6,003 nucleotides of DNA from an uncultured Oceanospirillaceae bacterium (GTDB lineage Bacteria; Pseudomonadota; Gammaproteobacteria; Pseudomonadales; Balneatricaceae). Below, piece by piece: positions 1 to 5,476 of this stretch (its first letter is position 1; the number at the start of each line of letters is the position of its first letter). The translations under genes were made by a program, and so were the position numbers. The DNA lies in the NCBI GenBank assembly GCA_946221045.1, contig CAMIIY010000140.1, forward strand, positions 1 to 6,003, in the 5' to 3' direction. The notes below the pieces were generated by a model. The model did no database searches, had not been told where the DNA came from, and saw nothing but the letters and a program-made list of their open reading frames with translations.

Positions 1-1190
1 GCCTGGACCTGCTCAAAACGGCACTGGAAAACATTGAACAAACCGTTAGCCTGCAAGCGGATGCCACTGGCATACTCGGACTTCTCAGCGCACTGGCGGC
101 GGGTTTTATCCTCACCGTACTGATGCAGTCCTCTTCAGCGGCCATGGTCATCATCCTGTCGTTAATCGCCAGCACCCAACTGCCTGTCAGCATGATGGCC
201 TCCGCTGTCATAGGTGCCAACCTTGGTACCACCTCCACCGCTGTACTGGCCGTACTGGGTGCCACTGCCAACGCAAAACGCATCGCCGCAGCCCATGTGC
301 TGTTTAATCTGATCACCGGACTGGTCGGTTTTATACTGCTGATTGCACTGAAAGGGCTTTTGGATCAACTCCCGGAGCACTGGGACCCGGTCATTATGCT
401 GGCCGCCTTTCACAGTCTGTTTAATGTGTTGGGCATTGTTCTTTTCTGGGGGCTGATACCCCGCCTGAGCCAATTGCTGCTGCAGTGGTTCCGAACCCAG
501 AGCGAAACGCTCTCTGAGCCGCAGTATCTGGACCGCAATATTCTTTCACCCCCCAGTCTGGCACTGGAAGCCATGAATCAGGAGCTGACCCGGGTCAGTC
601 AGTACACCTCAAGGCTGGCACGAGAAGCCATGAGTACTGAAGCACCCAATATCGCGCGACTGGAGCAGGCACGCGATGCTATTCTCGAACTCTGTAATCA
701 GATTATCGGCTACAACCAGAAGATCGCCCGCGAAAGCCTGTCAGATGAAACCAGTAGCCTGTTGCCAGTCGCGCTCAGAGTGGCCCGGTATTACAGTCAT
801 ATAGCCCAGCTGGCGGCTCGATTGCCACAGTATTATGACGTACTCAATGCCCAGGCGGATCAGTCGCTGGCCCATCAACTGATTGGCTACCAGCAAGCGG
901 CAATTCAACTGATCGACAGCTGTGAAATAAACAGTGACCGATGTGAAACAACAGAACCACATCAGCAACTACGGGCGCTGGAGAAACATTACCAGCGTCT
1001 CAAAAACAGCGTGCTGGAGTGGACGGTTGCGGGGCACCTGTCAACGCCGGACAGTCTTGAACTACTGGACAGCCTGAGCCAGATCCACCAACTCAGCCAG
1101 CAGGCTGAAAAAGCCGCGCGTTACTGGAGCAGCATGCTACCTATGCAACACCGTCAGCCAGCCACGCATGACCCTGCCCAGCCCGGCTGA
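1..1190 (+). CDS. Na+/phosphate cotransporter family protein (NptA/PhoU-like), 5'-truncated by window edge
   Basis: The frame is open from base 3, so the gene begins before the window; 395 residues are visible (numbered from that first codon) and the ATG at 123 is internal. The N-terminal visible half is hydrophobic with several membrane spans. It carries the family hallmark QSSSA (residues 42-46) followed by GANLGTTSTA (about 71-80), matching the second of the two inverted repeats of Na+/Pi cotransporters of the SLC34/NptA family. From about residue 175 to the end the protein is polar and helical, rich in Gln, Leu and Glu, which fits the PhoU-like cytoplasmic domain of the long bacterial members. 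The family role is sodium-coupled phosphate movement across the inner membrane; direction and substrate here are inferred. The stop codon lies inside the extended reading frame of trmO, so the two are probably co-transcribed. The family assignment is firm; no specific gene name is justified. Confidence 0.9.
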   Translation, partial: LDLLKTALENIEQTVSLQADATGILGLLSALAAGFILTVLMQSSSAAMVIILSLIASTQLPVSMMASAVIGANLGTTSTAVLAVLGATANAKRIAAAHVLFNLITGLVGFILLIALKGLLDQLPEHWDPVIMLAAFHSLFNVLGIVLFWGLIPRLSQLLLQWFRTQSETLSEPQYLDRNILSPPSLALEAMNQELTRVSQYTSRLAREAMSTEAPNIARLEQARDAILELCNQIIGYNQKIARESLSDETSSLLPVALRVARYYSHIAQLAARLPQYYDVLNAQADQSLAHQLIGYQQAAIQLIDSCEINSDRCETTEPHQQLRALEKHYQRLKNSVLEWTVAGHLSTPDSLELLDSLSQIHQLSQQAEKAARYWSSMLPMQHRQPATHDPAQPG

Positions 1191-1224
1191 TAAAATAGCA
1201 CCACCTTCTGCTGCAGATGCGATC

Positions 1225-1965
1225 ATGCAAAACCACTACAACATCACACCCATTGCACGGGTACACAGCCCTTATCGGCAAAAGTTTGGTATACCTCGTC
1301 AGCCAAGGCTGGCACCCCATATCATCAGTCAGATCGAACTGCTGCCCGGCTTTAATCGCCAGGAGATGATTCGGGGGCTGGAGCACTGCAGCCATATCTG
1401 GCTGTTGTTTATCTTCAGTGCAACAGCTGAACAGGGCTGGCGACCCACCGTACAACCGCCGCGCATGGGCAAGAAACGTTACGGTGTATTTGCAACCCGT
1501 TCACCGTTCAGGCCGAACCCGATCGGCATGTCAGCGGTCAAACTGGAAAAAATAGAACAGTGCGGTAATAAGCTCTGCCTGCATGTCAGTGGAGCCGATC
1601 TTTTGGATGGCACGCCCATTATCGACATCAAACCCTACCTGCCCTATTCAGACGCTGTCTCTGAAGCACGGTTTGATCTGGTAGAGCATCTGGGGGAACT
1701 GGATCTGCCAGTGGTGTTTTCTGATCTGGCCCAGCAGCAATGCCAGACCTTAACTGAAGCACTGCAACAACCGCTGGAAGCGCAGATTACCGAACTCTTA
1801 AGGTGCGATCCCAGGCCGGTCTATGATCGGCAGGATGAAGACCGGGTGTTTGGCGTCCAGTTACATCACCTGAATATCCGTTTTTGTATGCGTAATTCCG
1901 AGATTGAGGTGAGAGAAATAACCCCTCTGGCCGGTAATCACCAATGGGACAACGAGGCAACTTAA
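1225..1965 (+). CDS. trmO: tRNA (adenine(37)-N6)-methyltransferase TrmO
   Basis: This 246-residue protein matches E. coli TrmO (YaeB/TsaA) along its whole length. TrmO is an SAM-dependent enzyme that N6-methylates t6A at position 37 of ANN-decoding tRNA(Thr), giving m6t6A. Visible family motifs are HSPYRQKFGIPRQP (residues 14-27), GWRPTVQPPR (71-80), GVFATRSPFRPNPIGMS (87-103) and DLLDGTPIIDIKPYLPYSD (125-143). The last two belong to the UPF0066 beta-barrel SAM-binding domain. A C-terminal DPRPVYD motif is typical of the tRNA-contacting extension. I chose the ATG at 1225 because E. coli TrmO has only a few residues before its corresponding I-x-SPY motif. An in-frame ATG at 1168 would add 19 residues of low-complexity sequence and overlap the upstream gene by 23 bases. 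Neither start has a clear ribosome binding site, so 1168 cannot be excluded. It likely shares a transcript with the transporter gene. Confidence 0.93.
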   Translation: MQNHYNITPIARVHSPYRQKFGIPRQPRLAPHIISQIELLPGFNRQEMIRGLEHCSHIWLLFIFSATAEQGWRPTVQPPRMGKKRYGVFATRSPFRPNPIGMSAVKLEKIEQCGNKLCLHVSGADLLDGTPIIDIKPYLPYSDAVSEARFDLVEHLGELDLPVVFSDLAQQQCQTLTEALQQPLEAQITELLRCDPRPVYDRQDEDRVFGVQLHHLNIRFCMRNSEIEVREITPLAGNHQWDNEAT

Positions 1966-1970
1966 CAGCG

Positions 1971-2312
1971 ATGAAACTGACCACTTTAAGTCTGGCACTG
2001 ATACTTTTAACCAACCCGACACACAGTCTGGCTGAAGACAGCCCGCTGCCTGAACACTGGCAGTTATGGTTGCAACAACTACCTGAATTGATGCAGCAGC
2101 AGTCAGACACCAGCAAAATCTATCTGAAAAACTACATGCAGTGTATGGATGACCAGCAAGCACTTAAACAGGACCCGGATCAGTCACTGGTTGACGCCCT
2201 GAAAAATGCGCTGGATTCCGGTGAAGCCTGCCAGCCCTTGCTGGAAGCCTGGCTTGAAGCCCTGAAAACGCCCTCGACCCAGCACCATCAGGATCAGGAA
2301 AAATCGCTGTAA
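1971..2312 (+). CDS. Small secreted/periplasmic protein of unknown function
   Basis: This 113-residue protein belongs to no family I recognise. It opens with a classic Sec signal peptide: MKLTT, a hydrophobic core LSLALILL (residues 6-13) and probable cleavage after THSLA (17-21), giving a mature chain of about 92 residues starting EDSPLPEHW. The mature part is Gln/Leu-rich and probably helical, has two cysteines (C58, C87) that could form one disulfide in the periplasm, and ends in a polar tail with two His. The start begins 5 bases after the trmO stop, and GAGG at 1954-1957 is the candidate ribosome binding site, with a slightly long spacing of 13. An in-frame ATG at 1944 would add nine polar residues ahead of the signal peptide and overlap trmO; I consider it less likely. 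The tight spacing suggests co-transcription with trmO, but no functional link is evident. Confidence 0.7.
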   Translation: MKLTTLSLALILLTNPTHSLAEDSPLPEHWQLWLQQLPELMQQQSDTSKIYLKNYMQCMDDQQALKQDPDQSLVDALKNALDSGEACQPLLEAWLEALKTPSTQHHQDQEKSL

Positions 2313-2316
2313 ATAT

Positions 2317-2345
2317 TTGACTAAAGTCTAACCAGACATTATATT
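2317..2345 (+). promoter_or_regulatory. Sigma70-type promoter for the 2399 small gene
   Basis: TTGACT (2317-2322) is followed 17 bases later by TATATT (2340-2345). Each hexamer matches the sigma70 consensus at five of six positions and the spacing is optimal. The predicted transcription start, near 2352, lies about 47 bases upstream of the ATG at 2399. The promoter starts 5 bases after the stop of the preceding gene. No terminator is visible between them, so read-through could add to expression. Confidence 0.6.
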
Positions 2346-2370
2346 GCACTGCAACAAAACGATTCCCTGC

Positions 2371-2385
2371 GCGTGATCATTACGC
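2371..2385. repeat. 15-bp near-palindrome in the leader of the small gene
   Basis: GCGTGATCATTACGC is an inverted repeat with Watson-Crick arms GCGT/ACGC and an inner part that also pairs if one G-T pair is allowed. It lies between the predicted transcription start (about 2352) and the ribosome binding site (2390-2393). It could be an operator or a small RNA hairpin; it may also be chance, as 15 bases is short. Confidence 0.3.
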
Positions 2386-2398
2386 AACCGAGGCAAGC

Positions 2399-2596
2399 AT
2401 GTGCATGATGTCCAATCTGGAACAATATGAAAATCTTATGGGCAATGCAGCCGCCCTGTGGGACAGCTACATTGAACAGATCTACGAAGCAAAAGACGTG
2501 GAGCAATGGCTAGGTGCCACCCACTGGTATGCCGACGCCTGTAGCTCTCTGATGCGCGCTTCTATGCTGAACATTTCTGAGTGCAAGCACGTTTAA
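2399..2596 (+). CDS. Orphan small protein, 65 residues, overlapping doxX tail to tail
   Basis: I recognise no family. The predicted product is mostly helical, acidic in its first half and aromatic-rich (W21, W37, W43 and several Tyr), with three cysteines (C2, C48, C62). It has no signal peptide and no membrane segment, so it is probably cytoplasmic. Support for a real gene is the well-placed ribosome binding site GAGG (2390-2393, five bases before the ATG) and a near-consensus promoter at 2317-2345. In-frame ATGs at 2405 and 2408 would give 63 or 62 residues, but the binding site suits 2399 best. The last 35 bases overlap the 3' end of the convergent DoxX-like gene, so each transcript is antisense to the other's end. 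Whether it relates to the neighbouring metal-binding peptide operon cannot be told from sequence. Confidence 0.55.
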   Translation: MCMMSNLEQYENLMGNAAALWDSYIEQIYEAKDVEQWLGATHWYADACSSLMRASMLNISECKHV

Positions 2597-3179
2597 TCCA
2601 GTAGTCCAGGCTGAAATAACGGCCACCTCCGGTGAAAAACAAACTGAGCAACATGACAAAGTAAGTAATCGCAAACTCGATGCCGTTGTTCAGCATGGCA
2701 ACCGAGCCATGTTCTGTAAGCCAGCTGTAATTCCCATGCTCACGCAGAATATTTTTCACTACCGCAAGGCGTTCTGAGGCTTCCATAACCCGGTCGTTGG
2801 CCAACCAGCTGCTGGCATCCGTAATCGCCAGCCAGCCGTTTGGCCAGTGTACAGCGAAAGCAGCAACCAGCATGGTCACCATCAGCGGAATGCTGATCCA
2901 GCGGACGCCCAGCCCCACAATCAGCAAGATGGCGCCAAAAAACTCTGTCCCGGCAGCCAGCGCAGTCATCAACTCAGGAAATGGCAGCCCCAAACCCCAC
3001 TCAGGGTTACCAAACCAGGCTGCCGTATCTTCAAAATACGACAGTTTATTCCAGCCAGCCTGCATCAGCACCGGTGCCAGATAAAGCCGTAATAATAGCG
3101 GTGCCAGACCCTCTGCACAGCGGGTCATATCAAGTGTTTGCTGCATTTTGCAGGCAAAACGCGTTACCGGATTAGCCAT
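2562..3179 (-). CDS. hvfX: DoxX-like integral membrane protein of the MNIO/RiPP operon (HvfX-like)
   Basis: This 205-residue inner-membrane protein belongs to the DoxX family. The N-terminal signature RLYLAPVLMQAGWNKL lies in the first predicted span (about 26-46). Further spans are at roughly 68-90, 94-112 and 163-183, with an HWPNGW motif (111-116) after the third and a soluble, variable loop at about 117-160. A full Shine-Dalgarno AAGGAGGT (3185-3192) sits five bases before the ATG, and the gene follows the DUF2063 gene by 40 bases as the last operon member. DoxX-type proteins are regular companions of DUF692/DUF2063 pairs in Hvf and bufferin operons, where one type is described as a copper-binding maturation protein; its exact role here is inferred. 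The C-terminus ends with two cysteines (C199, C203) in the stretch that overlaps the convergent small gene. The family call is strong, the symbol less so. Confidence 0.85.
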   Translation of the reverse strand: MANPVTRFACKMQQTLDMTRCAEGLAPLLLRLYLAPVLMQAGWNKLSYFEDTAAWFGNPEWGLGLPFPELMTALAAGTEFFGAILLIVGLGVRWISIPLMVTMLVAAFAVHWPNGWLAITDASSWLANDRVMEASERLAVVKNILREHGNYSWLTEHGSVAMLNNGIEFAITYFVMLLSLFFTGGGRYFSLDYWIKRACTQKCSA

Positions 3180-3184
3180 TTAAG

Positions 3185-3192
3185 ACCTCCTT
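3185..3192 (-). promoter_or_regulatory. Consensus Shine-Dalgarno of the DoxX-like gene
   Basis: On the minus strand AAGGAGGT lies five bases upstream of the ATG at 3179. It fixes the start codon and is the strongest ribosome binding site in the operon, suggesting independent, efficient initiation rather than coupling to the DUF2063 gene. Confidence 0.75.
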
Positions 3193-3219
3193 GATCAGTA
3201 AACTTTCCTGAATGGATTA

Positions 3220-3996
3220 TTAGCGCTGAGTCCCCAGCACAATGCCGGATGACCGAAGCTGCTCCAATGTCTGCAAACCACCCTGAACCACAATCTCAGG
3301 GTCCGGATGCTGCATTTCACCAGCAATCTGCTCCAGTGCCTGTAAGCCGGTCAGTTGCTCATCTTCAGATAACAGATAGAGCAGTCGACCGGTTACCGGA
3401 TTGACCTCCATAAATTTCACCCGGTCCTCACGGTTGCGGTAGACCAGTAAAAAGGCCGGTGTCGTTGACGGCGCCTGCGGCTGAAAATCAGGACTGATCT
3501 GATGCACCGGAAACTGATAAGACAGCAGCCAGGCCAGTGGCGACTGAACAGGATGCCCGCTCAACAGATCGCCATTCGCATCCACATGACTCAAGGGCAG
3601 GCTTTCCTGTGAAATATCCAGTGCCAGCTCAACCCATTCATAATGCAGCAATTCCAGCAGAAACGGCATGTTCGCAGGATGTGCATGAGGATGCGTTTCC
3701 AAATACGTCATCAGCTCCTGTCCCAGCTCCAGAAAATACGGTGTCCGGCACTGATGAGTTGCAAAGAAACCGCGAATCAGTGCCAGCCAGTCCTGCTCGG
3801 ACAGCAGCGATCTGAACACCGGAAAGTTGTTACTGAGCATGCCTTCAACATTGTTGAAGAAAAGCTCTGAGTAAATTTTCATGCGCCTAGGTTCGATCGC
3901 CGCAGGAATCTCGACGGCCTCCGGGTCACGAATATGACCGGCAAAAGCATACTGAAGTTGCTGAAAACGCGGCAGATCAGGCGACGGTTTTTGCAT
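3220..3996 (-). CDS. hvfC: DUF2063 MNIO partner protein (HvfC/BufC-like)
   Basis: This 258-residue cytoplasmic protein carries the DUF2063 N-terminal domain. Visible family motifs are IYSELFFNNVEGMLSNNFPV (residues 41-60), HQCRTPYFLELGQEL (81-95) and LLHYEWVELAL (116-126). The C-terminal half contains a beta-rich PAFLLVYRNREDRVKF segment followed by a helical tail, as expected for the peptide-recognition part of these partners. In characterised systems the DUF2063 protein pairs with the DUF692 oxidase and helps deliver the precursor peptide to it. The ATG at 3996 overlaps the end of the MNIO gene by 20 bases, suggesting translational coupling and roughly equal amounts of both proteins. An alternative TTG start at 4029 would add 11 residues; a purine-rich site precedes it, but the homology-like region starts after 3996. 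A His-rich patch (HPHAH, 102-106) has no assigned role. Confidence 0.9.
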   Translation of the reverse strand: MQKPSPDLPRFQQLQYAFAGHIRDPEAVEIPAAIEPRRMKIYSELFFNNVEGMLSNNFPVFRSLLSEQDWLALIRGFFATHQCRTPYFLELGQELMTYLETHPHAHPANMPFLLELLHYEWVELALDISQESLPLSHVDANGDLLSGHPVQSPLAWLLSYQFPVHQISPDFQPQAPSTTPAFLLVYRNREDRVKFMEVNPVTGRLLYLLSEDEQLTGLQALEQIAGEMQHPDPEIVVQGGLQTLEQLRSSGIVLGTQR

Positions 3997-4828
3997 GACG
4001 GTTCTGCCACTTAGATTGATATTCAACAATGGTTCCCACTTCCTGCATTAACTCTGGCAGGGGCGGGATATTAAAATCACGTTCCAGCAGGGTCGGCACC
4101 ACACCCAAATGATCATAGGCAACATCCAGCAGCTGCCAGACCGGGTCCACCACATCTGCACCGTGGGTATCCACAATCAGATCTTCAGCCTCGTTAAAAT
4201 GTCCGGCAATATGCAGATACATTACCCGTTCAGGAGGCATGGAACGCAGGAAAGCTTCCGCGTCGTAACGGTGATTCACGCTGTTAACATAAATATTGTT
4301 AACGTCTAACAGCAGCCTGCAATCCGCTTCGTCCAGAACAGCAAGCAAAAATTCCTGTTCCGACATTTCAGCGCCAGGGGCTGCGTAATAAGAGACATTT
4401 TCCATGGCCAACGGGCGCTCGAGCACCTCCTGAACCGTACGAATTCGGTTGGCGACATAATGTACCGCTTCCTCGGTAAACGGAATCGGCATCAGGTCAT
4501 ACAGATGGCCATCATCCGAACAATAACTCAGGTGTTCGGAATAACCCCGAATATTATGTTCGGCAAAAAATGATTTCAGATTTTTCAGGAATTCCATATC
4601 CAGTGGCGTCGGACCTGCAATCGACAACGACAGGCCATGGGTCATAAAAGGATATGCCTGGGTATATTCCCTGAATTTCCTGCCCATTCGCCCCCCCAGT
4701 GTCATCCAGTTTTCCGGGGCTACCTCAAGAAATTCAAACGGTGGATTGTCCAGTTCGCTTAATGACTCCAGCATACAGCGCCTGAAACCCAGTCCTGCAC
4801 CTTTCACCGGATAATGAGTCTGTTTCAT
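3977..4828 (-). CDS. hvfB: DUF692 multinuclear non-heme iron oxidase (MNIO), RiPP maturase (HvfB/BufB-like)
   Basis: This 283-residue TIM-barrel enzyme is of the DUF692 (UPF0276) family, whose characterised members (MbnB, TglH, HvfB, BufB) use clustered iron ions and O2 to rearrange cysteines in ribosomally made peptides. Motifs that supply or neighbour the metal ligands are all present: FLEVAPEN (33-40), MTHGLSLS (62-69), YSEHLSY (96-102), MENVSYY (142-148), LLLDVNNIYVN (172-182), YLHIAGH (204-210), DTHG (220-223) and LLERD (247-251). No key residue appears lost. I chose the ATG at 4828 because GAGGTGG (4834-4840) makes a proper ribosome binding site for it; the upstream GTG at 4837 lies inside that site. 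The upstream neighbour encodes a Cys-repeat secreted peptide, its likely substrate, and the downstream one its DUF2063 partner. Oxazolone/thioamide formation is inferred from the EGKCG-type substrate. Confidence 0.93.
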   Translation of the reverse strand: MKQTHYPVKGAGLGFRRCMLESLSELDNPPFEFLEVAPENWMTLGGRMGRKFREYTQAYPFMTHGLSLSIAGPTPLDMEFLKNLKSFFAEHNIRGYSEHLSYCSDDGHLYDLMPIPFTEEAVHYVANRIRTVQEVLERPLAMENVSYYAAPGAEMSEQEFLLAVLDEADCRLLLDVNNIYVNSVNHRYDAEAFLRSMPPERVMYLHIAGHFNEAEDLIVDTHGADVVDPVWQLLDVAYDHLGVVPTLLERDFNIPPLPELMQEVGTIVEYQSKWQNRHAKTVA

Positions 4829-4833
4829 CCCTG

Positions 4834-4840
4834 CCACCTC
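4834..4840 (-). promoter_or_regulatory. Ribosome binding site that decides the MNIO start
   Basis: GAGGTGG on the minus strand ends five bases before the ATG at 4828. The GTG at 4837, which would lengthen the enzyme by three residues, is part of this site and therefore unlikely to be the initiator. Confidence 0.65.
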
Positions 4841-4851
4841 GGGTTATGAAG

Positions 4852-4876
4852 AAAAAAGCCCTGCAATGCAGGGCTT
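4852..4876 (-). terminator. Rho-independent terminator/attenuator between precursor and MNIO genes
   Basis: On the minus strand a perfect 9-bp stem AAGCCCTGC / GCAGGGCTT closes a three-base loop (4865-4867), and the descending arm runs into a row of six T (4852-4857 plus the stem end). It lies 15 bases after the precursor stop codon and 23 bases before the MNIO start codon. No separate promoter is obvious in the 63-base gap, so the enzyme genes probably depend on read-through. The terminator would keep precursor mRNA in excess over enzyme mRNA, a common arrangement in RiPP operons. Confidence 0.85.
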
Positions 4877-4891
4877 GGGCATTGCGTGCAA

Positions 4892-5215
4892 TTATTTTTT
4901 CTCACCGCACTTGGCTTCACCGCATTTGCCTTCTTCGGCTTTTTTGCTTTCGCCACATTTGGCTTCACCGCATTTGCCTTCTTCGGCTTTTTTGCTTTCG
5001 CCACACTTGGCTTCACCGCATTTAGCTTCAGATTTCTTCTCGCCACATTTGCCTTCGCCGCACTTGCCTTCAGCCAGCTGCTGGTAACCAGAAGACAGCT
5101 CAGAAGTTGCAAATGGGTTTTCAGCCGCATTAGCGACCGGTGCCATAGCCATACCTGCGATAAACGCAGCACCAATTGCAGCAACAACAGGTTTTACAGG
5201 AGTCATTTTAGCCAT
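4892..5215 (-). CDS. hvfA: Exported Cys-repeat RiPP precursor peptide (HvfA/bufferin-like, copper-binding)
   Basis: This 107-residue precursor starts with a Sec signal peptide: MAKMTPVKP, a hydrophobic core VVAAIGAAFIAGMAMA (10-25) and probable cleavage after VANA (27-30). A short linker ENPFATSELSSGYQQLA follows. Residues 49-107 are then a Lys/Glu-rich repeat region with eight cysteines (52, 57, 66, 71, 82, 87, 98, 103), every one in a KCGE context. Four lie in EGKCG and four in EAKCG. EGKCG is the motif modified by HvfB-type MNIO enzymes into a copper-binding oxazolone/thioamide pair; modification of the EAKCG copies is inference. AAGGA (5225-5229) gives a ribosome binding site nine bases before the ATG at 5215, and a good promoter lies just upstream. 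The gene heads the operon with MNIO, DUF2063 and DoxX-like genes. A later in-frame ATG (5206) would also keep the signal peptide. If left unmodified, it could still act as a thiol metal buffer. Confidence 0.88.
   Translation of the reverse strand: MAKMTPVKPVVAAIGAAFIAGMAMAPVANAAENPFATSELSSGYQQLAEGKCGEGKCGEKKSEAKCGEAKCGESKKAEEGKCGEAKCGESKKAEEGKCGEAKCGEKK
4911..5006 (-). repeat. Two near-identical 48-bp tandem repeats within the precursor gene
   Basis: Copies at 4911-4958 and 4959-5006 differ only at their last base. Each encodes 16 residues containing one EGKCG and one EAKCG motif plus a GESKKAE spacer. A diverged partial copy continues to about 5048. The length is a multiple of three, so gain or loss of a unit keeps the frame and changes the number of metal-binding motifs by two. 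Confidence 0.95.
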
Positions 5216-5248
5216 TTTTCTAGTTCCTTCTTTTATGAATATGTTGTG

Positions 5249-5276
5249 ATTAAAGCATCGAAACCTGCCACGTCAA
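5249..5276 (-). promoter_or_regulatory. Sigma70-type promoter of the RiPP operon
   Basis: Reading the minus strand, TTGACG (5276-5271) is followed after 16 bases by TTTAAT (5254-5249). Each hexamer matches consensus at five of six positions. The transcript would begin near 5242, giving a leader of about 27 bases that holds the AAGGA ribosome binding site. I see no better candidate closer to the precursor gene. Confidence 0.6.
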
Positions 5277-5296
5277 CTTCGCCGGTTCCATCCACA

Positions 5297-5317
5297 CCTG
5301 CCGAAGTTTTAGGCAGG
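5297..5317. repeat. Inverted repeat upstream of the RiPP operon promoter, possible operator
   Basis: CCTGCC (5297-5302) and GGCAGG (5312-5317) form a perfect 6-bp inverted repeat with a nine-base spacer. It is centred about 33 bases upstream of the operon's -35 element. A third CCTGCC occurs inside the promoter spacer (5264-5269). This could be a binding site for an activator or repressor; I do not recognise it as a CueR, Fur or Zur site. Confidence 0.3.
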
Positions 5318-5476
5318 ACAACCTGAGTGATGGGCTGTCTGAGCAAAACTGGTTCTGGTGTCATCGCTGACAGGTCGACCAGTGTCCATACAGGTTTTTT
5401 AGCTTCAGGGCGTTGTACGTGTCATTCCCGATAATAGAGCACTCTGCAAATAAAATGTTCCGGCTGGCGGCTAACC

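Noticed and set aside
2797..3175. Several plus-strand frames of 64-95 codons opposite the DoxX-like gene
   Set aside because: They are shadows of a clear membrane protein gene, lacking ribosome sites and recognisable domains.
3537..3870. Plus-strand frames opposite the DUF2063 gene
   Set aside because: They are antisense to a gene with conserved family motifs throughout and have no independent support.
4911..5048. CRISPR-like array
   Set aside because: The repeats are directly adjacent, with no unique spacers, and are fully explained as codons of a repeat protein.
4825..5187. Second minus-strand frame through the repeats (120 codons, Lys/Ala-rich, histone-like look)
   Set aside because: It is a shifted-frame shadow of the precursor gene that keeps the repeat period. 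It lacks a ribosome site, and its end runs through the terminator and into the MNIO start.
4886..5326. Plus-strand open frame of 146 codons rich in Phe, Ala and Gly
   Set aside because: It is the antisense of the Cys-repeat precursor; the repeated hydrophobic pattern is the complement of Lys/Glu/Gly codons. It has no ribosome site, and the minus frame has a signal peptide, promoter and matching operon.
5373..5405. Possible plus-strand terminator: palindrome GGTCGACC followed by a T run at about 5395-5400
   Set aside because: The palindrome has no loop and is 14 or more bases from the T run; the bases right before the T run have no pairing partner nearby.
5330..5434. A 34-codon plus-strand frame in the divergent intergenic region
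   Set aside because: It is short, has no ribosome binding site, and lies upstream of the bioA promoter without a promoter of its own.
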